Shown: positions 50,989 to 63,003 of the stretch, in pieces | Layout of the letters: every line of letters begins with the position of its first letter | Position numbering within the stretch: position 1 is the first letter of the stretch | Source of the DNA: Actinomadura fibrosa | GTDB taxonomy: Bacteria > Actinomycetota > Actinomycetes > Streptosporangiales > Streptosporangiaceae | Length of the DNA stretch: 64,000 bases | NCBI RefSeq assembly: GCF_900659615.1 | Contig: NZ_CAACUY010000028.1 | Span: 1 to 64,000 of the forward strand | Reading direction: 5' to 3' | Made by a program: the position numbers and the translations under genes | The notes under the pieces: model-generated | Told to the model about the DNA's origin: nothing | Databases searched by the model: none | Seen by the model: only the letters and a program-made list of their open reading frames with translations

Positions 50989-51333
50989 TCAAGGCCAGCG
51001 TGTGATGTTGGGATTGGCTATGTTGCGGTGTGGGGACTCTAGATCCAGACCGTCGGACTCGAACATCGTTATTCCGACGGTCAACGCGACGTCGGCAGGT
51101 TCAGCGTTCAAGTAGAGCGGGAGCCCGTAACGCACGTGCGTGAAGCCATGGTTGGTGTCTTCAGTGATCTCGATCGTCCAGCCGAACTCCTCATCCCATG
51201 CCAGGAAGGTCGATTGGGCACCCGGCCAGATGAGGGACACTTTCGTTTCGCCGCAATGAATGGCCCTGATGCCCAATGTTGTCAGGTCGTCGATGACGGC
51301 CTCGATATAGCGGCCCGGCAGGTGCTCACTCAT
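50989..51333 (-). CDS. DUF6292-like small protein
   Basis: The 114-residue protein begins MSEHLPGRYIEAVIDDLTTL and has a central WPGAQSTFLAWDEEFGWTIE, then YGLPLYLNAEPADVAL. The Y-x-x-A-V start and the later aWdee-GW motif resemble actinomycete DUF6292. ATG 51333 was chosen because the upstream part is Arg/Gly-rich and lacks conservation. Its base composition is less GC-rich than that of its neighbours. Function unknown. Confidence 0.7.
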   Translation of the reverse strand: MSEHLPGRYIEAVIDDLTTLGIRAIHCGETKVSLIWPGAQSTFLAWDEEFGWTIEITEDTNHGFTHVRYGLPLYLNAEPADVALTVGITMFESDGLDLESPHRNIANPNITRWP

Positions 51334-51556
51334 CTGCGTTCTCTTCCCTGATCCGATCCCGGTGCGGTGGCGCACCCCTGCGTCGGCCCCGGGCGCGCCT
51401 GCACTCCCGACGAGGGAACAGTCCGTCAAGCGCTCCGCACGGTGCCCCTCCCACGTGGGGACCTGGTCGGCTTGAGCCGTCGGTTCCTTCGCGGGAGGGG
51501 CACCCGGTTCAGCTGCACGTCGGCGGCCACCAGCCTGCGATCATCGATCGCGCGGG

Positions 51557-55112
<3,556 letters not shown>

Positions 55113-57290
55113 TTGGCCGGTCGTGGATCGCATGACGACGAGATAGGGAAGCTCCTCGGCCGGATGAGCCTCGCGGAGAAGCTCGGGCAGTTGCAGCAGT
55201 TCGCCTGGACGGGTGACACCGGCCCGGGTCAGGGGCAAGCGGCCCAGGTGCGCGACATGGCCCGCGCCGGACGGCTCGGCTCGGTGCTCAACGTGTACGG
55301 AGCGGCGCTGACGAACGAGCTTCAGCGCGTCGCCGTCGAGGAGTCCCGCTTGGGGATCCCCCTGGTCTTCGGTCTGGACGTGGTGCACGGATTCCTGACG
55401 ACCTTCCCGATCCCCCTGGCGCAGGCGGCGAGCTTCGACACCGGGGTCGCCGAGCGGGACACCGAGGTGTCGGCCCGGGAGGCGCGGTCCTCCGGCGTCC
55501 ACTGGGTCTTCTCGCCGATGATGGACGTCGCGCGCGATCCGCGCTGGGGCCGGATCTCCGAGAGCTTCGGGGAGGACCCGTACCTGACCGCGGTGTTCGC
55601 GGCCGCGAAGGTCCGCGGCTACCAGGGCCCGGACGGCGCGGCGATACCGCCCGGCAAGGTGGCCGCCTGCGCCAAGCACTTCGCCGCCTACGGCGCCGTC
55701 GAGGGCGGCCGCGAGTACAACACGGTGGACCTGTCGGAGTCGCGGCTGAGGGCGGTGCACCTCCCCCCTTTCCGGGCCGCCGTCGACGCCGGTGCCGCCA
55801 CGGTGATGGCGGCGTTCACGGCGATGAACGGGGTCCCGGCGCACGGCGACCGCCGTGCGCTCACCGGCGTCCTGAAGGACGGCTGGGGGTTCAGCGGGCC
55901 GGTGGTCAGCGACTGGACGGGCGTCGCCGAACTCGTCGCGCACGGCTTCGCCGCGGACGCCCGCGATGCCGCCCGCCTGGCCTTGGGCGCGGGCGTCGAC
56001 ATGGAGATGGTCTCCACCTGTTTCGCCGACCACGCGGAGCGGCTGCTGGCCGACGGCCGCCTCGCGCGGGAGCGGCTCGACGACGCGGTGGCGCGCGTCC
56101 TGCGGCTGAAGTTCCGGCTCGGCCTGTTCGAGCGGCCCTACTGCGACGGGCACGGGGAGGTCACCATCTCCTCGGCAGGCGACCGGCGGGCGGCGCGGAG
56201 GGCCGCGGGCCGCTGCATGGTCCTGCTCAAGAACGACGGGCTGCTCCCCCTCGTCGGCGGCCGCTCGATCGCCCTCGTCGGCCCGTTCGCCGAATCCCAG
56301 GACCTGCACGGGGCGTGGGCGGGTCCGGGCGCCGGGCGCTTCCCGGCGGTCACCGTGGCGCAGGGCGTCCGGGAGGCCGCGGGGGGCGCGGAGGTCGTCT
56401 GCGCCCGCGGCGTCGATCCCGAGGGCCGGGATGTCTCCGGCGTCCCGGCGGCCGTCGCCGCCGTCGAGGCCGCGGACGCGGCGGTGGTCGTGGTCGGTGA
56501 GCCGTCGCACCTGAGCGGCGAGGGCGGGTCACGCAGCGACCTCGGGCTGCCGGGCGCGCAGGACGCGCTCGTCGCCGCGGTCGCCGCGACCGGCCGCCCG
56601 TTCGCGGTCGTGCTGGTCTGCGGCCGTCCGCTCGCCCTCGGGCCGTGGCTGGACGCCGCGTCCGCCGTCCTGGTCGCCTGGCACCCCGGCGCCGAGGGCG
56701 GCCGCGCCGTCGCCGACGTCCTGTTCGGCGACGTCGACCCGAGCGGGAGGCTCCCGGTGTCGTTTCCGCGCGTCACCGGCCAGGTCCCGGTCCACTACGA
56801 CCACGAGAGCACGGGCCGCCCCTGCGAGCCCGGGCGCAGCAACCCCCGCTATGGGTCGCGCTACCTCGACCTGGAGAACGGTCCCCGGTTCGCCTTCGGG
56901 CACGGCTTGAGCTACACCACGTTCCGGTACGGCGAGCCGAGCCTGGACGTCCCCGCCGTCTCCGCCGAGGAGATCCGCGCGGGGGCGACCGTCGAGGCGT
57001 CGGTGCGGGTGACCAACACGGGTGAGCGGGAGGGGGACGAGGTCGTCCAGCTCTACGTCCACGACCGGGTGGCGAGTCTCGTGCAGCCCGTGCGCCGGCT
57101 CCGCGGGTTCCGCAGGATCACCCTTCCCGTCGGCGGGAGCACGACCGTGCGGTTCACCCTCGGCGCGGACGACCTCGGTTTCTGGACGAACGCCGCCGGC
57201 GGCGAGTTCCTCGTCGAGCCCGGCGAGACGGACGTCTACCTCGGCGGCGGCTCGTCGGCACCGGGCCGGTGCACGCTGACCGTCACCTGA
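55113..57290 (+). CDS. GH3 beta-glycosidase (beta-glucosidase/beta-xylosidase)
   Basis: The 725-residue protein has the GH3 N-terminal barrel (LVFGLDVVHGFLTTFPIPLA, SPMMDVARDPRWGRISESFG, CAKHFAAYGAVEGG), nucleophile Asp in PVVSDWTGV (near 267), the C-terminal domain (VLLKNDGLLPL, VVGEPSHLSGEGG) and a final fibronectin-III-like domain (VRVTNTGEREGDEVVQLYVH). It would cleave oligosaccharides from non-reducing ends. No signal peptide is seen, so it probably acts on imported xylo- or cello-oligosaccharides. The start is TTG 55113, with AAGGGA about 7 bp upstream. It is divergent from the xylanase operon. Confidence 0.92.
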   Translation: MAGRGSHDDEIGKLLGRMSLAEKLGQLQQFAWTGDTGPGQGQAAQVRDMARAGRLGSVLNVYGAALTNELQRVAVEESRLGIPLVFGLDVVHGFLTTFPIPLAQAASFDTGVAERDTEVSAREARSSGVHWVFSPMMDVARDPRWGRISESFGEDPYLTAVFAAAKVRGYQGPDGAAIPPGKVAACAKHFAAYGAVEGGREYNTVDLSESRLRAVHLPPFRAAVDAGAATVMAAFTAMNGVPAHGDRRALTGVLKDGWGFSGPVVSDWTGVAELVAHGFAADARDAARLALGAGVDMEMVSTCFADHAERLLADGRLARERLDDAVARVLRLKFRLGLFERPYCDGHGEVTISSAGDRRAARRAAGRCMVLLKNDGLLPLVGGRSIALVGPFAESQDLHGAWAGPGAGRFPAVTVAQGVREAAGGAEVVCARGVDPEGRDVSGVPAAVAAVEAADAAVVVVGEPSHLSGEGGSRSDLGLPGAQDALVAAVAATGRPFAVVLVCGRPLALGPWLDAASAVLVAWHPGAEGGRAVADVLFGDVDPSGRLPVSFPRVTGQVPVHYDHESTGRPCEPGRSNPRYGSRYLDLENGPRFAFGHGLSYTTFRYGEPSLDVPAVSAEEIRAGATVEASVRVTNTGEREGDEVVQLYVHDRVASLVQPVRRLRGFRRITLPVGGSTTVRFTLGADDLGFWTNAAGGEFLVEPGETDVYLGGGSSAPGRCTLTVT

Positions 57291-57300
57291 CCGCGGGCGC

Positions 57301-58203
57301 TCAGGGCAGCAGGCCGTGCCGGCGCGCGGCCACGACCGCCTCCAGGCGCGACCGGACGTGCAGCTTGCGGGCCGCGTTGCGCAGGTAGCTCTTGACCGTC
57401 TCCGTGGTGACCCCGAGGTCGGCCGCCACCTGCGTGTTCGTCCAGCCGAGGGCGACGCAGGCGAGCACGTCCAGCTCGCGGGCCGACAGGTACGGCGCCG
57501 ACCGCGGCCCGGACGGCGCGGCGCCCGCGCCGCACAGCTTCGCGCAGACCTGCTCCAGCCGCTGCCGCAGGGCGTCGTCGTCCAGGCCCTGCGCGAGGAC
57601 GCGCAGCTCCGCGTACGCCTCCCGGACCACCTCCTGCTCGGCCGCCGGCGCGGTCCGCGCCCCGCCGGGCTCCCGCCGTCCGAGCGGGTCGGCACCGCGG
57701 GCGGCCCGGTCGCGGACGGCCAGGTTCTGCTCCAGGTCCCGCGCGGTCTCCAGCGCGGCCTGGACGACCCGGTCCCCCAGCGGGAGGGTCGTGCGCGTCG
57801 TGCAGTACAGGACGGCCCGGACGGTCCGTCCGACGATCACCGGGACGGCCACCATCGCGCGCAGCCCCTCGGCCGTGATGACGTGGTCGTACTGGTGGCT
57901 GATCCCCGACGAGGCCACGTAGTCGTTCACCACGATGGGGCGGCGCCGCGCGACGACCTTGCCGCCCAGGCCGAGGCCGCAGTCGACGGCGACGCCGCGC
58001 AGCGCGCCCGTGGTGACGCCCGCGAACTGGGTGAAGCGCACCTGCCGGGCGGCGTTCACCGGCCCCCCGAAGGCGAGCGGCAGCGAGGTCATGTCCCGCA
58101 GGCAGGCCAGCGCGCGGTGGATCTGGGGCTCGTCGGTCGTCTCGGGCCTGTTCACGGTGCCGACCCCCTTCAGCTGGCCTTCCGCGCGAACGGCGGTGCG
58201 CAT
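57301..58203 (-). CDS. GAF-domain LuxR-family regulator
   Basis: The 300-residue protein has a GAF-like sensor (about 30-170; VAVDCGLGLGGKVVARRRPI, EGLRAMVAVPVIVGRTVRAV). A helical linker follows, then a C-terminal LuxR HTH (YLSARELDVLACVALGWTNT, LGVTTETVKSYLRNAARKLH). ATG 58203 has GGAG 7 bp upstream; GTG 58155 is an alternative. It is divergent from the acyl-CoA synthetase operon, and an inverted repeat lies between, so it likely activates or represses that operon in response to an aromatic or acyl ligand (inference). Confidence 0.88.
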   Translation of the reverse strand: MRTAVRAEGQLKGVGTVNRPETTDEPQIHRALACLRDMTSLPLAFGGPVNAARQVRFTQFAGVTTGALRGVAVDCGLGLGGKVVARRRPIVVNDYVASSGISHQYDHVITAEGLRAMVAVPVIVGRTVRAVLYCTTRTTLPLGDRVVQAALETARDLEQNLAVRDRAARGADPLGRREPGGARTAPAAEQEVVREAYAELRVLAQGLDDDALRQRLEQVCAKLCGAGAAPSGPRSAPYLSARELDVLACVALGWTNTQVAADLGVTTETVKSYLRNAARKLHVRSRLEAVVAARRHGLLP

Positions 58204-58290
58204 CAGGGTCGCTCCGGTCCCCGGCCCGCGCAAGCCCCGCCCCCTCACCCGGGGGTACCGGACCGCCGGGACCGCCGCGACCATCCCGTT

Positions 58291-58312
58291 AACACCCCGG
58301 AAACCGGGTGTT
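58291..58312. promoter_or_regulatory. Operator-like inverted repeat before the acyl-CoA synthetase gene
   Basis: AACACCCCGG (58291-58300) and CCGGGTGTT (58304-58312) form an inverted repeat with one extra C, around AAA. It lies 22 bp upstream of ATG 58335 and about 90 bp from the divergent regulator start. Confidence 0.55.
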
Positions 58313-58334
58313 CCACTTCGAGCGGGAGGTCCCC

Positions 58335-59981
58335 ATGACCGGGCTGCGACAGCGGGTCGCCGACGTGCTGGCCGCCTACGGCGCGCCGCGGGCGTGCCTG
58401 GCCGACGTCCTCTGCGACCGGCACCCGGCCGGGTCGAGCGCCTTCACGATCGTCCGGCCCAGCCCGGACGGCGGCCTGGCGTGCGCCGACCTGACGTACG
58501 GGGAGCTGCGCGACCGGTCGGCGCGGTTCGCGGCGGGGCTGCGCGACCTCGGCGTCGGCCCGGGCGACCGGGTGGCCACGCTGATGGGCCGGTCCGCCGA
58601 GCTGGTCGTGGCGATGCTGGGCATCTGGCGGCTGGGCGCGGTGCAGGTGCCGCTGTTCACCGCGCTGGCCCCGCCCGCGATCGCCGCCCGGGTCACCGGC
58701 AACGGGACCGTGGCGGTGATCACCGAGCCGGCGCAGCGCGCCAAGCTGGACGCGATCGCCGACCCCGGCCGGACGGTGGTCACGACCGGTGCGCCCGCCG
58801 GCGCCGACGCCGCGTTCGCGGAGCTGGCGGCCTCGCCGCCGCTCGCGGAGCCGGTGGCCGCCGGCGGCGACGCGACCATGGTCGAGCTGTTCACCTCGGG
58901 CACCACCGGCGCGTCCAAGGGGGTTCCGGTCCCGGTGCGCGCGCTCGCCGCGATGCGCGTCTACCAGGAGTACGGGCTGGACCACCGGGCGTCCGACGTG
59001 TTCTGGAACGCCGCCGACCCGGGCTGGGCCTACGGGCTCTACCACGCCGTCATCGGCCCGCTCCTCCTCGGCCGGCGCGCGGTCCTGCTGCGCGGCGGCT
59101 TCTCCCCCGAGCTGACGTGGCGGGTGCTGGCGCGGTGCGGCGTCACCAACTTCGCCGCGGGCCCGACGGTCTACCGGGCGCTGCGGAACGCGGCGGACGC
59201 GATACCCGCCGGGCTCCGCCTGCGCTGCTGCTCCTCGGCGGGCGAGCCCCTCAACCCGGACGTCGTCGCGTGGGCGGAGAGCGCGCTCGGCGTGCCCGTC
59301 CGCGACCACTACGGGCAGACCGAGCTCGGGATGGCCGTCGCCAACGGCTGGCATCCCGACATCCGGGCCGAGCTGCGGCCGGGCTCCATGGGCCGCCCGC
59401 TCCCCGGCTGGCGGCTGCGGGTGCTGCGCCCCGGCGCGGACGAGGCCGCGCCCGCGGGCGAGCCCGGACGGGTCGCGGTCGACCTGGCCGGCAGCCCGCT
59501 GATGTGGTTCACCGGGTACCGGGACGCGCCCGACCGCACCGCCGAGCGGTTCACCGCCGACGGCCGCTGGTACCTCACCGGCGACACCGCCGCCGAGGAC
59601 GCCGACGGCTACCTCCACTTCGCCGCCCGCGACGACGACGTCGTCCTCATGGCCGGCTACCGCATCGGGCCGTTCGAGGTGGAGAGCGTGCTGCTCCAGC
59701 ACGACGGCGTCGCCGAGGCCGCGGTCGTCGGCGTCCCCGACGACCTGCGCGGCGAGATCCTCGTGGCCCACATCGTGCTGCGGCCCGGGACGCAGCCGTC
59801 CGACGCGCTGGCGGCCGAGCTCCAGACGCTGGTGAAGACCCGGTTCGCCGCGCACGCCTATCCGCGCGAGGTCCATTTCGTGGACGGCCTGCCCAAGACA
59901 CCCAGCGGCAAGTTGCAGCGGTTCCTGCTGCGCCCCGGCCGGCCCCACGCGCGGCCGTCCGCGTCCGCCGCCGAGCGGTGA
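58335..59981 (+). CDS. AMP-binding acyl-CoA synthetase/ligase
   Basis: The 548-residue ANL-superfamily enzyme has the P-loop-like ELFTSGTTGASKG (near 184), then SSAGEPLNPDVVAWAES, DHYGQTELGMAVANGW (A5), RWYLTGDTAAEDADGYLHFA (A7/A8), DDDVVLMAGYRIGPFEVES and the catalytic Lys in KTPSGKLQRF. It is close to medium-chain or benzoate-type acyl-CoA synthetases. The carboxylate is not known; the downstream esterase and hydrolase may release it. ATG 58335 follows GGGAGG. It is the first gene of the plus-strand operon running to the window end. Confidence 0.92.
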   Translation: MTGLRQRVADVLAAYGAPRACLADVLCDRHPAGSSAFTIVRPSPDGGLACADLTYGELRDRSARFAAGLRDLGVGPGDRVATLMGRSAELVVAMLGIWRLGAVQVPLFTALAPPAIAARVTGNGTVAVITEPAQRAKLDAIADPGRTVVTTGAPAGADAAFAELAASPPLAEPVAAGGDATMVELFTSGTTGASKGVPVPVRALAAMRVYQEYGLDHRASDVFWNAADPGWAYGLYHAVIGPLLLGRRAVLLRGGFSPELTWRVLARCGVTNFAAGPTVYRALRNAADAIPAGLRLRCCSSAGEPLNPDVVAWAESALGVPVRDHYGQTELGMAVANGWHPDIRAELRPGSMGRPLPGWRLRVLRPGADEAAPAGEPGRVAVDLAGSPLMWFTGYRDAPDRTAERFTADGRWYLTGDTAAEDADGYLHFAARDDDVVLMAGYRIGPFEVESVLLQHDGVAEAAVVGVPDDLRGEILVAHIVLRPGTQPSDALAAELQTLVKTRFAAHAYPREVHFVDGLPKTPSGKLQRFLLRPGRPHARPSASAAER

Positions 59982-60042
59982 GCCACCGCCCACCCATCCG
60001 CACGTCCAGATCCCTGCTTCGACCACCCCCAGGGAGACCACC

Positions 60043-61071
60043 ATGCCCGCAACCGACCCGCGTCCGGCCGTCCCCGGCCCGGCCATGGCGACCCGGCGCG
60101 CCTTCCTCGCCGGCGCCGGCCTCACCGCCGCCGCGTCGCTCACCGCCCTCCGCCCCGGGACGGCCCGCGCCGCGACCGCCCGCACCGGTGCGGCGCGCGT
60201 CGTGGCGGAGAACCGCCTCAGCCCCCGCGTCCTCGACCTCACCGTCGACTCCCCCGCGCTCGCGACGACCGCCATGGCGCGGCTACTGCTCCCGGCCGGG
60301 TGGACACCGCAGCCGCGGCGGACGTGGCCCGTGCTGTACCTGCTGCACGGCGCCGAGGACGACTACACCTCCTGGACCCGCTCGACCGACGTCGAGGCCC
60401 TCACCCGGAACGCGGACGTGCTGGTCGTCATGCCGTCCGGCGGGCAGCTCGGCTTCTACTCCGACTGGTGGAACCACGGCGCCGGCGGCCCGCCGCGCTG
60501 GGAGACCTTTCACCTCACCGAACTCCGGCGGATCCTGGAGGCCGGATACGGGGCGGGCGCCTCGCGGGCCGTCGCCGGGCTGTCGATGGGCGGGTTCGGG
60601 GCGATGTCCTACGCCGGGCGCAACCCCGGCCTCTTCCGCGCCGCCGCGGCCTACAGCGGCGTCGTGCACACCACCTACCAGGGCGCCCGCGGACCCGCCT
60701 TCGTCCAGGAGTTCCTGATCAAGGACGGCTACGACCCCACCGCCCTGTGGGGCGACTACCAGCTCAACGCCGGCGTCTGGGCCTCTCACAACCCCTATGA
60801 CCTGGCCGTGGCCCTCGCCGGGATCCCGCTGTTCGTCTCCAGCGGCAACGGGACGCCCGGCCCCCTCGACCCGCCGGGCACCCCGCCGAGCCTCGCCATC
60901 GAGGAGCTCATCGGCGAGATGAACACCGCGTTCGTGCGGTGCCTCCGGCAGGCGGGCGCGAACGTCACCGCCGACCTGTACGGACCCGGCACCCACAACT
61001 GGCCCTACTGGGAGCGGGGCCTGCACCGGTCCTTCTCCCTCCTGATGAAAGCGATCGGCATCGATGCCTGA
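60043..61071 (+). CDS. Secreted esterase (FrmB/Ag85-like alpha-beta hydrolase), Tat signal
   Basis: The 342-residue precursor has a twin-Arg start (MATRRAFLAGAGLTAAASLT, then a cleavage site near ARAATA). The hydrolase fold has YLLHGAEDDYTSWTR, VMPSGGQLGFYSDWWNH and the nucleophile elbow AGLSMGGFGAMSYAGRNPG (Ser). The catalytic His is in GTHNWPYWERGLH. It resembles esterase D/mycolyltransferase-like enzymes, including feruloyl esterases. Two starts occur (60043, or ATG 60085 just before the Tat motif). Its end overlaps the next gene by 8 bp. Confidence 0.9.
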   Translation: MPATDPRPAVPGPAMATRRAFLAGAGLTAAASLTALRPGTARAATARTGAARVVAENRLSPRVLDLTVDSPALATTAMARLLLPAGWTPQPRRTWPVLYLLHGAEDDYTSWTRSTDVEALTRNADVLVVMPSGGQLGFYSDWWNHGAGGPPRWETFHLTELRRILEAGYGAGASRAVAGLSMGGFGAMSYAGRNPGLFRAAAAYSGVVHTTYQGARGPAFVQEFLIKDGYDPTALWGDYQLNAGVWASHNPYDLAVALAGIPLFVSSGNGTPGPLDPPGTPPSLAIEELIGEMNTAFVRCLRQAGANVTADLYGPGTHNWPYWERGLHRSFSLLMKAIGIDA

Positions 61072-62962
61072 ACCCACCACGACGACCGGCCCGCGCGGCA
61101 CGCGGACACGGTACGAGGTCACGGTGCACCGTGACGTCCGGATACCGACCGGCGAGGACGAAGTGACGCTGTCGGCGGACCTGTTCCTCCCCGAGGGCGC
61201 GGGCCCCGCGCCGGCGCTGCTGACCGTCCTGCCGTACCGCCGCGACCTCGCCGCCCTGCACGGCTCGCCGATGCAGCGCATGTTCGCCGCGCGGGGATAC
61301 GCGTCGCTGCTCGTCGACATGCGCGGCACCGGCTCGTCCGGCGGCGCGCCGCGTCCCCCGTTCGACCCGGACGAGGTCGAGGACGCGCTCGCCGCGCTCG
61401 CCTGGGCCGCGGACCAGCCCTGGTGCGACGGGGCCGTCGGCATGTGGGGCGAGTCGTACGGGGCCTTCATGGCGATGCGGACGGCGGCGCGCCGCCCCGC
61501 TGGGCTCCGCGCGATCGTCGCCGTGCAGGGCATGCTCGACCCCGAGCGGGACTTCGCCCACCCCGGCGGGACGCGCGGCGCCGCGATGCCCCTGGGGTTC
61601 TGGGCCCGCAACACCCTCCTCGCCCAGCTCCTGCCGCCGCTGGACGACTTCGACGACCCCGCGGAGCAGGAGCGCTGGACGCGGCGGCTCGACGCGGCCC
61701 CCTACCTCCTCGACCTGTTCCGGCACGGCCCGGGGGACCCCGTATGGGAGCGGCGCCGCGTCGACGCCGCCGCCATCGAGGTGCCCGCGCTGACCGTCGC
61801 GGGCTGGCGGGACCTGTTCGCCGACGCCAGCGTCCGGGCGTTCGAGCGGATGCGCGGCCCCAAGCGGCTGGTCGCCGGGCCGTGGATGCACGGCTCCCCC
61901 CAGTTCAGCCCGGTCGCGCCGATCGACTTCGTCGGCCTGGCCTCGTCCTGGTGGGACCGCTGGCTCCACGACGACGGCGCGGACGGCGGAGCGGAGGACG
62001 GTGCGGCCGCCGTCAGCCTGCACGTCCAGGGCGACCGGCCGCGCTGGCTCGGGTTCCCGGCGTGGCCGCCGCCCGGGTCCACGCTGAACGCCGCGCCGTG
62101 CACCTGGCAGCACACCGGACCGCAGCGCCCGGACCCCGCCGCCGGCGCGCTCAGCGGCCTCTGGGCGACCCCGGACGGCCCGTTCGGCCTGCCCCTCGAC
62201 CAGCATGACGACGACGCCGGCGGTCTCTGCGCCACGTCACCGCCCCTGGACGAGCCGCTGCTCATCGGCGGGCGTCCGGCGGTCACGGTCGCGCGTCCCT
62301 GGCGGCGCGTCTCGGTCAAGCTCACCGACGTCGACCCGTCCGGCCGCTCCACGCTCATCTGCGCCGGTCTGGAACGCGTGCCGGACGGCGCCGCCGAGGC
62401 GCGGATCGCGCTCGCCCCCACCGCCTACGAGGTGGCCGCGGGGCACCGGCTGCGGGTGGTCCTCGCGCCCGGCGACTTCCCGCGCGTCTGGCCGTCCCGC
62501 CCGTCCGGCGCGTCCGGGCCCGGACGGCCCGCCGCCACGGCCCTCGCGCTCCCCGTCATCGCGGACCGGGACGCCGTCGAGATCGACCTCCCGGAACCCG
62601 GCCCCGCCGACGCCCCGCCCGCGCCGCCGGGCCGCGAACCCGGCCCCACGGCGCAGTGGGAGATCACCAACGACCTGCTCAGCGGGACGACGACGGTCCT
62701 GGTGGGCGCGTCCGCCGCCCTCGCGGCGCCCGCCGGACGCGGGCACCGGCTGCGGATCCGGCAGGAGCTCACCGCCACCGCCCACCGCACCGACCCCGCC
62801 GCCTCGTCCGTCACCGGGAGCGTCACCGCCGACGTCACCACCGGCTCCGGCCGGCGCGTCACCCTCGACATCGCCCTCGACGTCACCGGCCAGGGCGTCC
62901 ACGCCGCCGGACGCGTCACCCGCGACGGCGAGACCCTCCTCGACCGGCACTGGCGCGCCTGA
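61064..62962 (+). CDS. CocE/NonD family hydrolase (S15 peptidase-like)
   Basis: The 632-residue protein has the Xaa-Pro dipeptidyl-peptidase fold: LSADLFLPEGAGPAPALLTV, SLLVDMRGTGSSGGAP, nucleophile elbow GMWGESYGAFMAM (Ser near 127), PALTVAGWRDLFADASVRAF (Asp) and GPWMHGSPQFSP (His). The C-terminal jelly-roll (VKLTDVDPSGRSTLICAGLE, RLRVVLAPGDFPRVWP) is typical. It hydrolyses esters or amides. Translation overlaps the esterase end by 8 bp. Together with the acyl-CoA synthetase it could feed a released acid to CoA activation. Confidence 0.92.
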   Translation: MPEPTTTTGPRGTRTRYEVTVHRDVRIPTGEDEVTLSADLFLPEGAGPAPALLTVLPYRRDLAALHGSPMQRMFAARGYASLLVDMRGTGSSGGAPRPPFDPDEVEDALAALAWAADQPWCDGAVGMWGESYGAFMAMRTAARRPAGLRAIVAVQGMLDPERDFAHPGGTRGAAMPLGFWARNTLLAQLLPPLDDFDDPAEQERWTRRLDAAPYLLDLFRHGPGDPVWERRRVDAAAIEVPALTVAGWRDLFADASVRAFERMRGPKRLVAGPWMHGSPQFSPVAPIDFVGLASSWWDRWLHDDGADGGAEDGAAAVSLHVQGDRPRWLGFPAWPPPGSTLNAAPCTWQHTGPQRPDPAAGALSGLWATPDGPFGLPLDQHDDDAGGLCATSPPLDEPLLIGGRPAVTVARPWRRVSVKLTDVDPSGRSTLICAGLERVPDGAAEARIALAPTAYEVAAGHRLRVVLAPGDFPRVWPSRPSGASGPGRPAATALALPVIADRDAVEIDLPEPGPADAPPAPPGREPGPTAQWEITNDLLSGTTTVLVGASAALAAPAGRGHRLRIRQELTATAHRTDPAASSVTGSVTADVTTGSGRRVTLDIALDVTGQGVHAAGRVTRDGETLLDRHWRA

Positions 62963-63003
62963 CTCCCCCCACCGGCCCGAAGACCACGGAAAAGGACACC
63001 ACC